This document shows, piece by piece, positions 37,379-49,172 of a stretch of DNA of 64,000 bases. The number at the start of each line of letters is the position of its first letter. Within the stretch, counting starts at the first letter, position 1. Origin of the DNA: Phragmites australis (lineage: Eukaryota > Streptophyta > Magnoliopsida > Poales > Poaceae); the NCBI RefSeq assembly GCF_958298935.1, contig NC_084932.1:10333501-10397500 (forward strand). Direction: 5' to 3'. The notes beneath the pieces were generated by a model that saw only the letters and a list, made by a program, of their open reading frames with translations, was not told where the DNA came from and made no database searches. The translations under genes were made by a program, and so were the position numbers.

Positions 37379-37945
37379 AATGACCCGGTCCTTCCCACCG
37401 TCACCTTCTCACTGCCCTCGACGCCCGCGTCCCGGCGGGAGCTCCGCCGCCGCCTCTCCCCCAAGCTCGCTCAGGTGTGCGCCACCTCCAAGCGCCTCAA
37501 CTCGCTCCAGGCTCCCGCCCCTTCCTACGCGCTCTCCGCCACCGACCCCTCCACCCCACTCCCGCCACACCCGCCCGCATCCAAGCACAAATCCAAGAAA
37601 GGGGCAGCAGCGCACCTGCCCGTCTCGACGGCGGCACAAGCTCTACGCGCCCGTGTTTAAGAACTGTGCCGTGCTTCCCAGCAGGCTGATGAAGCCCAAG
37701 CACAGCTGGGTGTTCAACAAGCCGGTCGACACTATCGGTCTCGGTCTGCACGACTACCACACCATCATCACCAAGCCCATGGACCTCGACACTGTCAAGT
37801 CCAAGCTAGCCGCCGGGCACTACAAGTCACCACGAGAATTCGCTGGGGATGTGTGTCTGACGTTCCAGAACGCCATGACGTACAACCCCAAGGGGCAGAA
37901 TTTTGATTCACTTATGCCAAATTTGAGATGCTTTCCTTTTAAATA
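37379..37945 (+). pseudogene. GTE-type bromodomain protein fragment
   Basis: The first part, in one frame, reads NDPVLPTVTFSLPSTPASRR and an acid-poor Ser/Pro/Lys linker. After a frameshift near 37625-37650 the bromodomain follows: LYAPVFKNCAVLPSRLMKPK, then HSWVFNKPVD, GLHDYHTIITKPMDLDTVKS and REFAGDVCLTFQNAMTYNPK. This is the typical plant GTE (BET-like) acetyl-lysine reader. The domain breaks off before its last helix. The donor gene would act in chromatin; this copy is truncated at both ends. Confidence 0.85.
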
Positions 37946-37946
37946 A

Positions 37947-38518
37947 ATGAGCCAATATGTGAAATTCGATCACAATGTCATCCATGACAGCAAAGAGGAA
38001 GGGCCAAGGAACAACAGTTTGTCCAAAAGGTGCAGGAAATGCTTATGGAGGAAGAGAACAAGAGGATACATATTGTGCAAGGACTACCATGGACTACTGA
38101 TGAGCCTGAGGTTTGTCCAACCTAATCTATCCTAATTTTTTTCCCGTGGTGACTTGTGTTACCATTTTCTTCAAAAGTTACCTATGAATATCGCATATGC
38201 CATGTGATGATGTGAGGATAGCAGATTAGGAAATTGCCACCTGTCAATGTTCTAATTCTTCTCATGGCAAGAGTCAAAATTGACATATTACTGGAATTTT
38301 ATTGAAATGATTGCAGAGTTTCTCTTACCTAAATTTTTTTTGGGATTACGAAGGGAAATTTGTTTTCACTTTTGTTTCAATTAAATGATAATTGTTTTGA
38401 CTCTGTTTCTCCGTTTCAGTGCTTGTTGAAGCCACCTGTCAAAGAAAGAACTGAGCCGATCGACCTTGTTCTCCATAGCGATGTACGCGCAGTTGAACGT
38501 GTTAAATTTGATCAATAT
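37947..38518 (+). pseudogene. TPX2 microtubule-nucleation factor fragment (two exons)
   Basis: An exon ending at 38110 encodes EQQFVQKVQEMLMEEENKR followed by IVQGLPWTTDEPE. After a GT-AG intron (38111-38419) the next exon, 38420-38518, encodes CLLKPPVKERTEPIDLVLHS and DVRAVERVKFDQY. This matches the C-terminal domain of plant TPX2, which targets and activates spindle microtubule nucleation. The intron retained in its place shows that genomic DNA, not mRNA, was captured. Further exons are missing. Confidence 0.85.
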
Positions 38519-39627
38519 GTAAGCCTCTTACAAACTCATTTTATACAGTACCTTTTGTGAAGTCAATCTCAATGGAACCAACTGATATTTATTGAATCTA
38601 TTCAATCATGTCTGTTTGAATATTTGGGTGCTTGAGAGGAACAGGTTCGCTGAGCAACTAAGGCTGGAGAACATGAGATAACTCATTCCATTGAACACAA
38701 GAATGCCAATAGTCAACACTTTATTTCTAGATTTATAACTAATAGTTTACAATCTGTTGAGCAGCACTAGACGGAAGAGGCTAATTCAATCGCGGGGTCG
38801 CTCATTCATATTTTCAACTACTTTGCCAGTGCCAGTAGTTGGTTCTGTGCATGTTAATTTTCACGACTTAACACATGTGTCACAGTTCTTCTAAAAATGA
38901 ATACCGCATGCCTTCGTCACTGTGTCTTTCAATATATTGAACTGGACATCCAATATTTTCTGTCACATTCTAGCATCTTGTTTTATTACTTTCACATTAG
39001 TGTGTACTATGTGAGAATGAGAATTTAAATAGAAAAATCAGTACTCTGCTATCCTAGAAATATACAGCGGGAGGGTGCTGCATTAGATTATTGAGAAATG
39101 ATAACATTGGGGTTTTCGAAATTTGAACTACTGATTTCAGTTGCCCTCTTTGTCTCGCGGAAGGAGAAATAGCGAAGATCAGTGATCTAGGGGCATGTGC
39201 AGTATTTTGCTTCTTTGACCAAACTCGACATAACTAGCCCCATCATTTTCATTGTAGTTGGAAGTGAAAAAGTAGCACTCAAGGCTGGCAGGTTCCTTCT
39301 TCCTACCAGTTTTTTCTCGGTTTCCTTTATCGATGGTGTCGCTTCTTCCTATTTCTCATCGCTTCTTCCTATTTCTCATATTTTCCTTTTTTGAAACTGT
39401 AGGCATCTTCTAAACTCTGGATTTCATGTTACACCAATCCGACCACCCACAGTTCCACTAAACTCTTGCAAGTTCCAATTCTTCTTTCTTTTTTTAGATG
39501 TCATTGTCGTTTTTGCATCCATAACCAAACAAGTCGCGTTACAATTATCCAAACCAAACACTACCTTAATCTATGCAAGTTCACCTCTATGTATCAAAAC
39601 ATATTATGATTCTTTTTCTTGCAACAG

Positions 39628-39993
39628 TGTTCTCATCCTACCTGTGTGTTGCGTATCACCCTCTTTGTGCACGTGCTGCTAATCTTTGTGTTGAGGTACA
39701 CTACGGATCTTTATGTTGTGCCATATTTCCTTCCTGGGAACCAATTTTTATGCCTCCAATTAACATGTATTTTCATTTTGTGCTTCTGTTTTATTATTTT
39801 AAGCTTGAAGATGATGACAAAATCCACCTCATGTTACTTGATGAGGATGAGGATCCATGCATTCGGCTACTCTTGTACTGCAAAAAGCACAGACAGCCAT
39901 CTGCTGAACGCCCATCTCTAAAAAGTGACCCTGATGAGCGCGCTCAGGTAGTTCAGACGAATTTGGCTTCATCATCTGGTTGTGCAAGGACAG
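39628..39993 (+). pseudogene. ATX trithorax-type histone methyltransferase fragment (extended PHD)
   Basis: Exon 39628-39695 encodes CSHPTC and then, after a 1-bp frameshift, VAYHPLCARAANLCVE. The next exon, 39804-39993, encodes LEDDDKIHLMLLDEDEDPCI and LLYCKKHRQPSAERPSLKS. Together they match the second half of the extended PHD finger of plant ATX1/ATX2 H3K4 methyltransferases, with zinc-binding Cys/His residues visible. The intron between them has normal GT-AG borders. The SET domain is absent. It is the fourth captured fragment in the Helitron. Confidence 0.85.
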
Positions 39994-40563
39994 GTAAGAG
40001 AACAAGAAATGCTAATTCGGCATGGAGTTTCTTAATGTTCTCTGTACGCTAAATTCGACTACGCATTAAGAAAATCACCTTAACTGTGATCTTGATTGTG
40101 GATTTTAGTCTCCTGTTAGATGTTGGGTTTGTCATTCAGGTATTTGTTGCTATTTTGGTTTGTTGGTGAATATCCTTGTTCCCTTGTAGCATCATGTGAC
40201 TTGAAGCTGCGTAGTTATGCATATGTTGCGAATTTAACAACTGTTTATTTTATAAAACACTTATGGTTGCTCGTTAGACTATCAATACCAGACAGTAGAA
40301 ATCGGAGTAGACTATAACGATCTATTTCGCTAAATTTGCACTTTTTCATTGCTACTAAGCTAACTTTCCTGATTTTGCTACTACTTTTTACAGATGGTTG
40401 AATATATCCTTTTGCTATTTGTATGGCAGCGCGAGATGGAGACCTTCACCATGCTCATTGTCAATTTGATTGTTGTTTTATTGCAATGCATGTGTTTCAC
40501 CCGTTAACTATTTTATTTCGTAAATTTTTTTTCTCCCGTTACAACGTACAGGCATGTAACTAG

Positions 40564-40936
40564 TACTTCTAATAAAGCAGCAACCAAAATATTGATATCT
40601 TTTTCCACATAGGAGCAGGTTGTCCAACCGAGATTTTATACTGCCTGGCCCCTTTCCAAGTACAACTCTAAGTGTCTTTACTATCTTAAATATCTGTTCT
40701 CCAGTGCAAATCTTTAGAGCTATGATGCTCCACTATTCCGTCAAAAGCTCTTTTATCCTTGCGGTATGAGTGATCTGGACGAAGGAACCTACGATGACCC
40801 ATGAAGATCATTTTCTGACTATTCATCAGCCACTGCCCCCCCCCCCCCTCCTTTTCCTCTAAGCCCTGAACACATCCATTATACACTTTTACAGTCTACC
40901 CTGATAGGTTACCAAGAGCAGGCTAATCTGAGATCG
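40564..40936. other. Spacer between Helitron and CACTA remnant
   Basis: No gene or repeat is recognised. A run of ten or more C lies near 40840. Confidence 0.4.
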
Positions 40937-42270
40937 TTACGAATAACATTGCACGCAGGGTGAAATTCTCACGTTTGTACTCATCTCATACCCGTACGTC
41001 ACCTTTCCACAGTACAAGAAGACAAGAAGATCTTCAACTAATGGTTTGAGATACATATCGATATCATTGCTTAGTTGATTCGACCCACTAATCAACAAAG
41101 GAATCATAAGGTACTTCCACTTCATGCACATCCAAGGTGAAATGTTGTAGATACAAAGGGTCACGGGCCAAGTGCTATGAGTATTTCTCGTGTTACTGAA
41201 AGAATTCATCACATCCGTACTCAAGCCAAACCTTATATTCCTCACTTCATCTCTGAATTCCTTGTATTTTATATCGAATCTCCTCCATTGCATGCCATCA
41301 GCAAGGTGTCTAAGCATTCTATCTTTCTTGCACTATTCGGCTTGCCATCGCATCAACTCGCCATTCGTTTTGTTAGCAAATAATCACTTCAAACGGTTGA
41401 TTATAGGGAAATACCAAACCACCTTAACAGGGATCTTTTCTTCTTTCTCTTCACACCCACGCCATCGCTCTTGATATCATCAATGTTGCATTTATACCGT
41501 GGTGCATTGCAAACGCGACACACTTCCAAGTCTGCATCCTCACCGTGAAACAACATGCAGTCATTTTCACATGCATGTATTTTTTCTAATTCCAATCCCA
41601 ACGAGCAAATAACCTGCTTGGCATGGTACGTGGTTTTGGGCAACATGTTCCTCTTTGGAAGCAATTCCCTCAAAAATTCTAATAATTCATTGAAGTCCTT
41701 ATCGGCCCTACCATTGCTAGTCTTCATTTACATCAGTGTCAGCACCATATGCAACTTGTTGTGCTCATCTTTACAGTTTGGGTAACTGGTGTTTTAGAGC
41801 CTCTACAATGAGCTAGAACTTTTGATGTCGTCTTTCATTGGTAAAGTCCCCCTCCCCATCACACAACATTTATTTTGTGTCATCTTCATTATTGCCAACA
41901 AAAGTATCCCCTCCATTATTCTCGATAAAAGTATTTTCAAATGTCGACATATTGAAGTCTTCGTTAGCCGTCATATCATTGTCTTTGTCTTCTTCGACTA
42001 TTGGTTGCCCTTCATGTCCAACATCTTCAAGTTCACCGTGCTCAGTCCAACGAGTATAGTCAGCTTTGAAACCCCTATGAATCAAGTGTGCACAGATCTG
42101 CTCTATGTTTGAAAACTACTTCTCATTCTTGCAGTCGACACACAGACATCATATATAATGATAAGCACGCTTCCTTTTTGGTTTCTTGAACACCGCGACA
42201 GCCCTAAAAAAGCCTCAACACCAATAAAGAACCCTGACTCTCAATCCTTGTACATTTATGACCGGTCCAT
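40937..42270 (-). pseudogene. CACTA (En/Spm) TNP2-type transposase, decayed
   Basis: Read on the minus strand the order is that of a TNP2 transposase. MDRS.MY and GFFIGVEAFL mark the transposase-associated domain near 42270-42180. GFKADYTRWTEHGE follows near 42070, then ACENDCMLFHGEDADLEVCR with VCNAPRYK (41577-41480). Last come RHLADGMQWRRFD, FGLSTDVMNSFSNTRNTHST and WPVTLCIYNISPWMCMKWKY (41310-41090). The catalytic part uses the D of the LSTDG..PF-type motif. Several frameshifts and stops break it. Its C-terminal part is missing at the left. Confidence 0.85.
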
Positions 42271-43249
42271 CTGCAAATCATTATAATTAAACTCATTCAA
42301 CTTATAATCATTAAGCATTTCAAAATCTAGAACAAATTTATTGAATTATCTCGTATCTTGATTGTTCCCTATTTGAGGGCTCATCTCCTTCCGGTAATTG
42401 GGCCGGGTCAGGGGACCCGCCTTCCAAAGGATGTCGTGTCCAATTACGACCCGTGGGTGGACGTGACATCCTACACCACAGTATTCTATCAAACGTATTA
42501 AATTTACTACGGTTATTAATAAATAGAGGGAATTCATTATATTATTATTAAAATGCAAGAATTTAAAAATATACGCAATCCACATACTAAAAAATTGGAG
42601 CTAGATTTTAGAGGCACTTACAAATACCTCCCTGGTTTTTTATTGTTTGCAAGGATGCCACTCGAATAATAGTTCTAGTGGTATTTTTGTAATTTTTTAA
42701 TAGCAAATTTGCAATAACGGTTCAAGTAGTGGAAAATTTGCAATTATTCCTAGATTTTAATGTACGCACCCAGATCTATTTACATGTGACTTTAATCTAC
42801 TCTTAAATCATCTACAATGACAAAATTACGATCTTTCTCTAAATTATATCTCAATTGGAGCTCCTTCCAAAATTCAACACCAAGTAACAACTACCTAAAT
42901 TCAAACCTAGAGCAATCTAGTAACTAAATCCAACTAATAATTAAATATAGATCATCTCTATACATCTAACAATGACAAAATTGTAAATTTTTCCTAAATT
43001 AGATATCAATTAGATCGCAAAATTCATCACTATGAAACAAGTACTAACCCTAGAGCAATCTATCAAGTAAATCTATCTAAAAATAAAATATAGATCATCT
43101 TACTAACCTTAGAGCACCTTGACTCCTCCAAATTTTGAACGCACCGACTGTAAGGACAGCAAAAACGGTGGCCAGCTCTGTTGTGCTCGGGTTGGGGTTG
43201 GCTCTGTTCTGGTCGGACTAGAGAAGAAGGTGGACTTTTATACTATAGC

Positions 43250-43345
43250 AAACATCAGTGCTAGTTCTTAGCACCTTTATCATTGTTCGTACACGAGAGA
43301 TTAAGAACCGGCACTAATATATTTTCAATCACGGTCATTGTAGTG
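43250..43345 (-). repeat. CACTA 5' terminus belonging to the TNP2 element
   Basis: The plus strand ends CATTGTAGTG at 43345, so the element begins CACTACAATG on the minus strand. Upstream are subterminal CAGTGCTAGTTCTTAGCAC and AAGAACCGGCACTAAT motifs. The distance of 1.1 kb to the transposase start fits. The opposite terminus was not found. Confidence 0.6.
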
Positions 43346-45027
43346 GTGGAAGAAGATGCTATCTTCTGTTGTATATATTGCTCTTTAGATAGAAAACCGG
43401 CTCTCCGGATCACAAAGTATTAGGGAAGGAAAAAAGTAGGAGTGAATTGAAAAGGCAAGTAATCAAAAAGAAATTTGGAAAAGGGAAAGAACTAGCTATA
43501 CAGAAAGGGATTATTATAATAACCGTCAACTTACCGTAACATGGTTGATCGGGGTTCATGTGACACATGAAAGTGATAAATGCAAGCCAATGAAGTCCAC
43601 GCACCTGCATGCGTCTCTTTCACCATCAGAAAAAAACATAAGTATAAATCTCTCAAATGTTTTTGAAATGTGATTTTTAGCTAAGGTGACATGAACCATA
43701 ATAGAAAAACTCCTGAAAGGATCTGGATTTTATTTTAAAAAGAGTAAATTGCACAGTGGGTACATGAACTTATGAGGTGGGTGCAAGTCGGTCCATGAAG
43801 TTAAAAACTGGACATTTACGTACACAAACTTGCAAAACTGAGTGGAAAAGGTCCAATGATGATGGTTTTTTTCTAATAACCAGGCATCCATGTGGCACTT
43901 AGACACTTATATGGCAAGTGCAAACACCCCTTCTCTCTTTCTGAACTCTCCTGTCACTCTTAGGGCAGCTTCAATAGTTAGAACTATGATTAAGAGATAC
44001 CTCTAAGTATAAAGTAGGTTTCACCTTAATACATCTATCCTTTGTAAGGTACGAAGAATTATAAATAATGGGACTCACATAAATTTTAAAAAATATGTTC
44101 TAATAATTAAAGTTAGCAGCTAGCTCTAACCATCAGAGCTATCCTTATTGAGATACTCTGGCTAGACGTGTCGGCCCTATTGCCCTAAAGGTGCTATCCT
44201 CACCTCCACCGCCACAGTCATGTCAGAGGCTACTTATGCAGTGCACACTAGACCCACCGTTGACCCTATGTGCATAACCATTGAGCCGACTTGCAAGCGC
44301 TACCACCCGTACATCCGTCCATGTGAGACACTGTCAACCTCTTAGGAGCACCACCGTCATGCCCATCATGATCATGCATGAAGCTTGCACGAGAACCGCG
44401 GTCATGCCCATGTCTATTCTGCCCTGCTAACTACCCGTGCTCTGTGATACTGTCTCGTGTGGATAATTGCTCAGATGACACCCTCAAGAAATGACAATTG
44501 CTACTGATGATGACATGTAGACCGTCCTGAGTCTATGCATATGGACCAGGGTGGCAAATGAGATGCCACCCGAAGGTCACAGTTGGTAAAAAAAAGCGAA
44601 TACCGCCTGTCTCGTGGTCTCCCAACTCGACGAAGGCAAGAAACCTGTAGTAGGGGCATTGCGTTGACTGCAGCTTCAGTGGAGCACGCACGGCAGCCAA
44701 GCAGCTGATCGACTCTATACCAGATGGGAACTAGAAGGGGATTAAGAGGAAGAGACTCACAAATGACAGGAGCCGCTGAGTTGCCATTCCTTCCTTGCAA
44801 GAACATGTATGTACATGCAGATTGCATGAACATGTTATTGAAGAAACATGCTACATGTTCCTCAGTTGTATAATCTTTCTCAAAGTAAATTTTAGATCTA
44901 CTGTATTAATATTGTGAACAGAAGCATATGACTCATTCCCTATTAGGACGGAAGAATATGGAGCGACCTAGTATGAAGAGAACAGTGAGATATCAGCACA
45001 CACATATACATTAGCCTTATTATCAAT
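43346..45027. other. Repeat-like intergenic DNA
   Basis: No gene is supported. A stretch at 43970-44150 starting AGGGCAGCTTCAATAG and ending in CTCTAACCATCAGAGC looks like a short MITE, but ends and duplication are unclear. The rest has no recognisable family. Confidence 0.35.
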
Positions 45028-45966
45028 TCACCAATTGGTAGACTGACTCACTGACAGAACAGTAAGTAAATTATTATACCCTATAGTTCTATCTCTAGTG
45101 TCGTCAATTGTCATATTGATAGCCTTTGAGTTATGTCCTTGATTAATCTTTTTTTTATTTGCGATTTGAACATTTTTAGACCAATATTCAATCTTATTGC
45201 AAACAAGACAAGGTTTATCATCTATGTTCATCTTCTTATTCTTTAAGTTCGTGATTTGTTTTCTCTTGCCATTTTTTTCTTTGAACTTGTCGTGAGAGGG
45301 TTGTTGAACCACATTAGCACTAGGCTATCCCTTCTTCCCTTTTGCATGCACATCCATAGCCTGAATTTTCTCCTCAACATCAAGAGGCGTGATCAAACTC
45401 TCAACCAAGATTTCTTGTCTCTTGTGTTTTAGAACAGTGGCAAAATTCCTTCACAAATGAGGTAATTTGATAATGATGCCCAAGCCATAAACTTGATGGG
45501 TAATAGACCTTTAAGGAGTTCGAGTTCCTTTACAATACACTATATCTCATGAGCATGCTTAACTACAGCATGATTATTAGCCATCTTTTACTCATGATAT
45601 TACTTCATGACACACAGTTCACTATCTGCATATGATGCACCAAATTTAGAATTCAATACATCCCGTAGCTCCTTTGTGCCTTTTATGTACATGTACACAT
45701 CACAAAATAGTTGACAAGAATACTAAGAATACATCCTACAAAGAGTGTGTTAGCATTTTCAAACGTCTTTTCCTGTTCAGGAGGAAGGATTCCTTTAGGT
45801 TTTCCAGACGCAACCTATGGAAATTCAGAGCCGTAAGCCACATAACGGCTTTGACCTGCCACCTCTTAAAGTGCACATCAGTAAATTTGTTCAGTCTTGG
45901 TGCATCAGTAATACCAATCACCGTTAAACCAAAGTGCCTATAATAAGCACTATTACAAAACCCCAA
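45028..45966 (-). pseudogene. Ty1/copia-type gag remnant
   Basis: On the minus strand LNKFTDVHFKRWQVKAVMWL near 45885 resembles the N-terminal gag motif 'KF.G.NFKRWQ'. A zinc-knuckle region CLVCNKIEYWSKNVQ near 45205 follows the usual Lys-rich stretch, with the expected His of the knuckle missing. Stops lie between the parts. Protease, integrase and reverse transcriptase are absent. Confidence 0.65.
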
Positions 45967-47340
45967 TCAATGATCAACTATCAGTGCTGGTTTGGCAAGC
46001 ATCAGTAGTGATAAGGTGTCATTGTTGGTTCATAACCACCAACGGGTAAAAAACTAATGAGTCCATTAGAACCGGTAGTGATATCACTTACCACTATCGA
46101 TTCATACCACCAACCGGCAATGCTACATCACTGTCGGCACATGGCATCAACCGGTAGTGTGTATCACTGTTGGATTCTTCCAATGACCGACAGTGATGTA
46201 TCAATGTCGGTTCATGATATCGATCGATAGTGATATAACATTTATTACTACTGATTGATTACACGAATTGGCAGTGACATGAGACATGCTTCCAGAGAGG
46301 ACAGGTTGGCCAAGCTTGGAAGTTCAAAATTTAGATAATTAAGCTTGGAAGTGCACCAATTGGTAGATTAGAAAAGAATTTTCATATTACACACAAAAAT
46401 CAACATCCAGATTGCAAAGAAAGACTTATTAATAAACCTATATATATATATATGATAGCCCTATGCCTATGCTAGCTTCCACTTCTTCGATAGCAGGCCA
46501 TCATCATTTGATGACGACGATGACTCCTCATAATAATCAATGATGATAGGGGCATCACAACCTCCAGAGGCGATGGCAGCCTCCTCCTTAGAGCTCGTCT
46601 TCTCAAGCTCATCCCAGTCAATGCTTCTATTGTTGTCATCATCAGCAATGACAATGGCCTCCTCCTCCACCTCCTTCACCCCTTCATCGGTGTCGGCCTC
46701 CTTCTCCTCCTTGTGGTCCTCCCCCTTGGAGGACGTGTTGTTCTCGTCCTCGAAGGAGTCCTTCGAGCTTGCTGGCATGCAATGATTCTTTGGTGGAGGG
46801 TCCTTGCCCAAGAAGTTCTCCCAATCATAATTGTACAGGGAGGAGGACCAATCATTGCCAGAGGAGGAGAAGGTGTGGTCATCCGAGGAGGCCGGCATTG
46901 CCTCTTCCTCCTCCGATGAGTACGTCGATGGGGACGGAGGAGAGACCAGAGGTGGTGGTAGTGGTGGAGGTTTGGCCATGAATGGATCGAGATGATGAAC
47001 TAACAAATTTGCAAGCAGTGGATCGAAGAAGGAGGAGCGACATCATGGATGGAATGAGGAGGGTCGGGGAGGGCAATGATTATAATGGTTGTTCAAGGAA
47101 GACAAAGGGGTCTTGCGCATGCAGTTTTAATGACGCGAAAAAATGAAGGACACGTGGGAGTTTTAAGGGGTAGTAAAGATACCACTACTGGCACAATTAC
47201 CAACTGATAATGATGGGATATCACTATCGTTTGGTAACTACAACCGGAACTGATAGGGGCATCTGAATTGATGCGACGGTCTATCACTGTCGGTTGGTAA
47301 TTTCAATAGGCACAATTATGACCTCTATTTAATCCTTCTC
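45948..47340. mobile_element. CACTA-type sequence with TATCACT(G/A)(T/C)CGGTT repeats
   Basis: A CACTATTACAAAACCCC start at 45948 interrupts the copia gag remnant and is followed to 46280 by many inverted motifs of the type ATCACTGTCGG and ACCGGTAGTGAT. The same motifs return at 47190-47300. An acidic ORF lies between. The right end and target duplication were not identified. Similar motifs at 49020-49075 and 50040-50100 may mean the element extends further. Confidence 0.6.
46467..47006 (-). CDS. Acidic Ser/Glu-rich protein in a CACTA element, function unknown
   Basis: The 179-aa open frame starts MLVHHLDPFMAKPPPLPPPL; a better start may be the internal MAKPPPLPPP at residue 10. A proline-rich head is followed by acidic blocks (YSSEEEEAMPASSDD, KEEKEADTDEGVKEVEEEAI) and repeated tryptophan modules WSSSLYNYDWENFLGK and SIDWDELEK. 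It ends in LLSKKWKLA. No catalytic domain is seen. Its length without stops inside an otherwise decayed region suggests recent function or recent capture. It could be a CACTA-encoded accessory protein or a trapped plant gene. Confidence 0.5.
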   Translation of the reverse strand: MLVHHLDPFMAKPPPLPPPLVSPPSPSTYSSEEEEAMPASSDDHTFSSSGNDWSSSLYNYDWENFLGKDPPPKNHCMPASSKDSFEDENNTSSKGEDHKEEKEADTDEGVKEVEEEAIVIADDDNNRSIDWDELEKTSSKEEAAIASGGCDAPIIIDYYEESSSSSNDDGLLSKKWKLA

Positions 47341-48005
47341 CCTCTGTCATTTTCTATATGCCACAAATGAGAATTCACTCTAACACTAGTGAGAGCAGAG
47401 TTCTTTGCACTTCTTTACTTTGATTGCGAGAGGTTAGTGAAGAAACACGGTTTTATTTTCATCATCATCTAGTTCTTCATTATTCTTTATTTACATTCTA
47501 TATTTTTCTTGTCTTATGTTTTGTAGATATTCTTCTACTGTCATTGTGATGGCTCATTCTAATCCTTAGAGGGTTAAGGTCAGCTAGCTTGTTGCTCGTC
47601 ACCAGGGACTCATTCCAATGTTGTGTTCTCCAGGATTGCCTTTGATACTCATAACAACTATTGCTATGTTATCTATACATTGCCTAGAAATGCTCTGTTT
47701 CTACATGGTCATCAGTACAATGTTGATAACAATATTGTCATCTTCACCAGAGTGAACCACGTCAGCCTGGTGGAAGAGGCACATGATTTGATAACTAGTT
47801 AAATATCATGAGGGTTTTTCAATTGTTGTCATGAACTTTTATGTATTATGGTTTAATTTGTATTTATTAATATTATGTGATTTGCCTAGATAACTAGTTT
47901 CTATGAACTTATCATAATTGAACAGACTCATCACTCTTGTGTTGCCTCGGCTACAAACCAAGAGAAGTGGCCCAAATCATTGTTCTTAGACTTGTTTGTG
48001 CCAAG
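47341..48005. other. Unassigned DNA, possibly inside the CACTA element
   Basis: A broken reading frame near 47600-47800 (for example YCYVIYTLPRNALFLHGHQY) has no recognisable family. Otherwise nothing is seen. Confidence 0.3.
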
Positions 48006-48700
48006 TAGGGTTGAAAACATATCAGATATGAATCAAATAGTCCACTTTTCATATTGCTATCCATATTTTAATATAAATACAAATATGAATCCGAATATCC
48101 TCAAATGCGAATGCGAATCGGATTATTCGAATACGAATCCACATCCAAATATATACTAGATTCAATTGTATGTGAATATCCTATAGCTTTAACGACAAAT
48201 TGTAAAATAATAAATTTATTTGACACGAGCACGATGGCAATTCAACATAAGGAATTTCATTTTTAGTGGATTGATCCTCTACCTTAAGGCAAATAACCAC
48301 TTTTAATATAATGCCATGACTTTAGATGATTTTAGACTGTTGGATGGGAGATAAAATGACCAGATTTATAGCTACAACAATACAAAATAATAAAATAATA
48401 TATAAGATCGAAAGAATTAAGTAAGAGAACAAGATAAAAGAATAGAATTTTATGTTACTCATATTTATATTCCATAGAAGTATTGGTACATATTTGGATG
48501 TGGATATTATCCATATCCATATCCATTTCTGGGAAAATAGATTCGGATATATCCATATTCATATCTGGGAAAACGAATTCGAATATATCTGTATTCGTAT
48601 CCGTCTGTCAATCGAATACGGATTCTTCTTACCACATTTATATTTTATCAAATACGAATATCAGATAATACAGATATATGCTATCCATTTTCCATCCCTA
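48006..48700. mobile_element. hAT-like MITE (about 695 bp)
   Basis: The element begins TAGGGTTGAAAAC and ends TTTTCCATCCCTA, imperfect inverted hAT-type ends. The interior is AT-rich with many CATATCCATATCC and CGAATACGAATCC variants. The 8-bp flanks (GTGCCAAG and GTGATGTT) agree poorly, so the insertion is old or the boundary is off by a few bases. Confidence 0.55.
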
Positions 48701-49172
48701 GTGATGTTCTGCCTATCGAGGAACATCATCTATGCTTTATAAACCTCAGGTCAAACTTGTATAACCAAAGGGTTGTGTTGTGCTTGTAGTGGTTTGGAAC
48801 GCACGAGTGACTTTCCTGATCCTGCTGGGTCAAGCACCCTCTTTTCACCTATAAAATAAAATAAAATTTATCTTCTAGTCACACATAGCCGGTTAGTACG
48901 TTTTGTGATCAGTATGATTGTATTTGTTAATATTAAGTTATCTACATTCAGATTACTCATCTTTGCAATTTTTAATATTAAGTTATTTATCTTCACAATT
49001 TTTTAGTTGTATTTTATGTTAATAATATCACTGTCGGTTCTGGTTACCAACCGACAGTGATATTATCATTGCTTGCTACCTAGTTTTGCTATCCTTTTTT
49101 TCACCTCTCAATATATTTATTACATTCATTGACACAAATTGTACATCTTCTAACATTTTGCATCACTTGGCT

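Larger units (their letters stand above)
36987..40563 (+). mobile_element. Helitron carrying four host gene fragments
   Basis: The 3' end shows the grass Helitron signature: the hairpin-forming CCCGTTACAACGTACAGG (40535-40552) followed by a terminal CTAG (40560-40563), then T of the target. The 5' end is TCTCTCCTACTTAAAAAATA, a typical Helitron start; it is preceded by T rather than the usual A. The element is about 3.6 kb and encodes no Rep/helicase, so it is non-autonomous. Inside, in one orientation and with introns still present, are pieces of an apyrase, a GTE bromodomain protein, TPX2 and an ATX trithorax protein. This is the classical picture of gene capture by grass Helitrons. Confidence 0.9.

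Noticed and set aside
37015..37946. A functional apyrase-bromodomain fusion gene
   Set aside because: Both parts are truncated and in different frames, and the block lies inside a Helitron with two other gene fragments.
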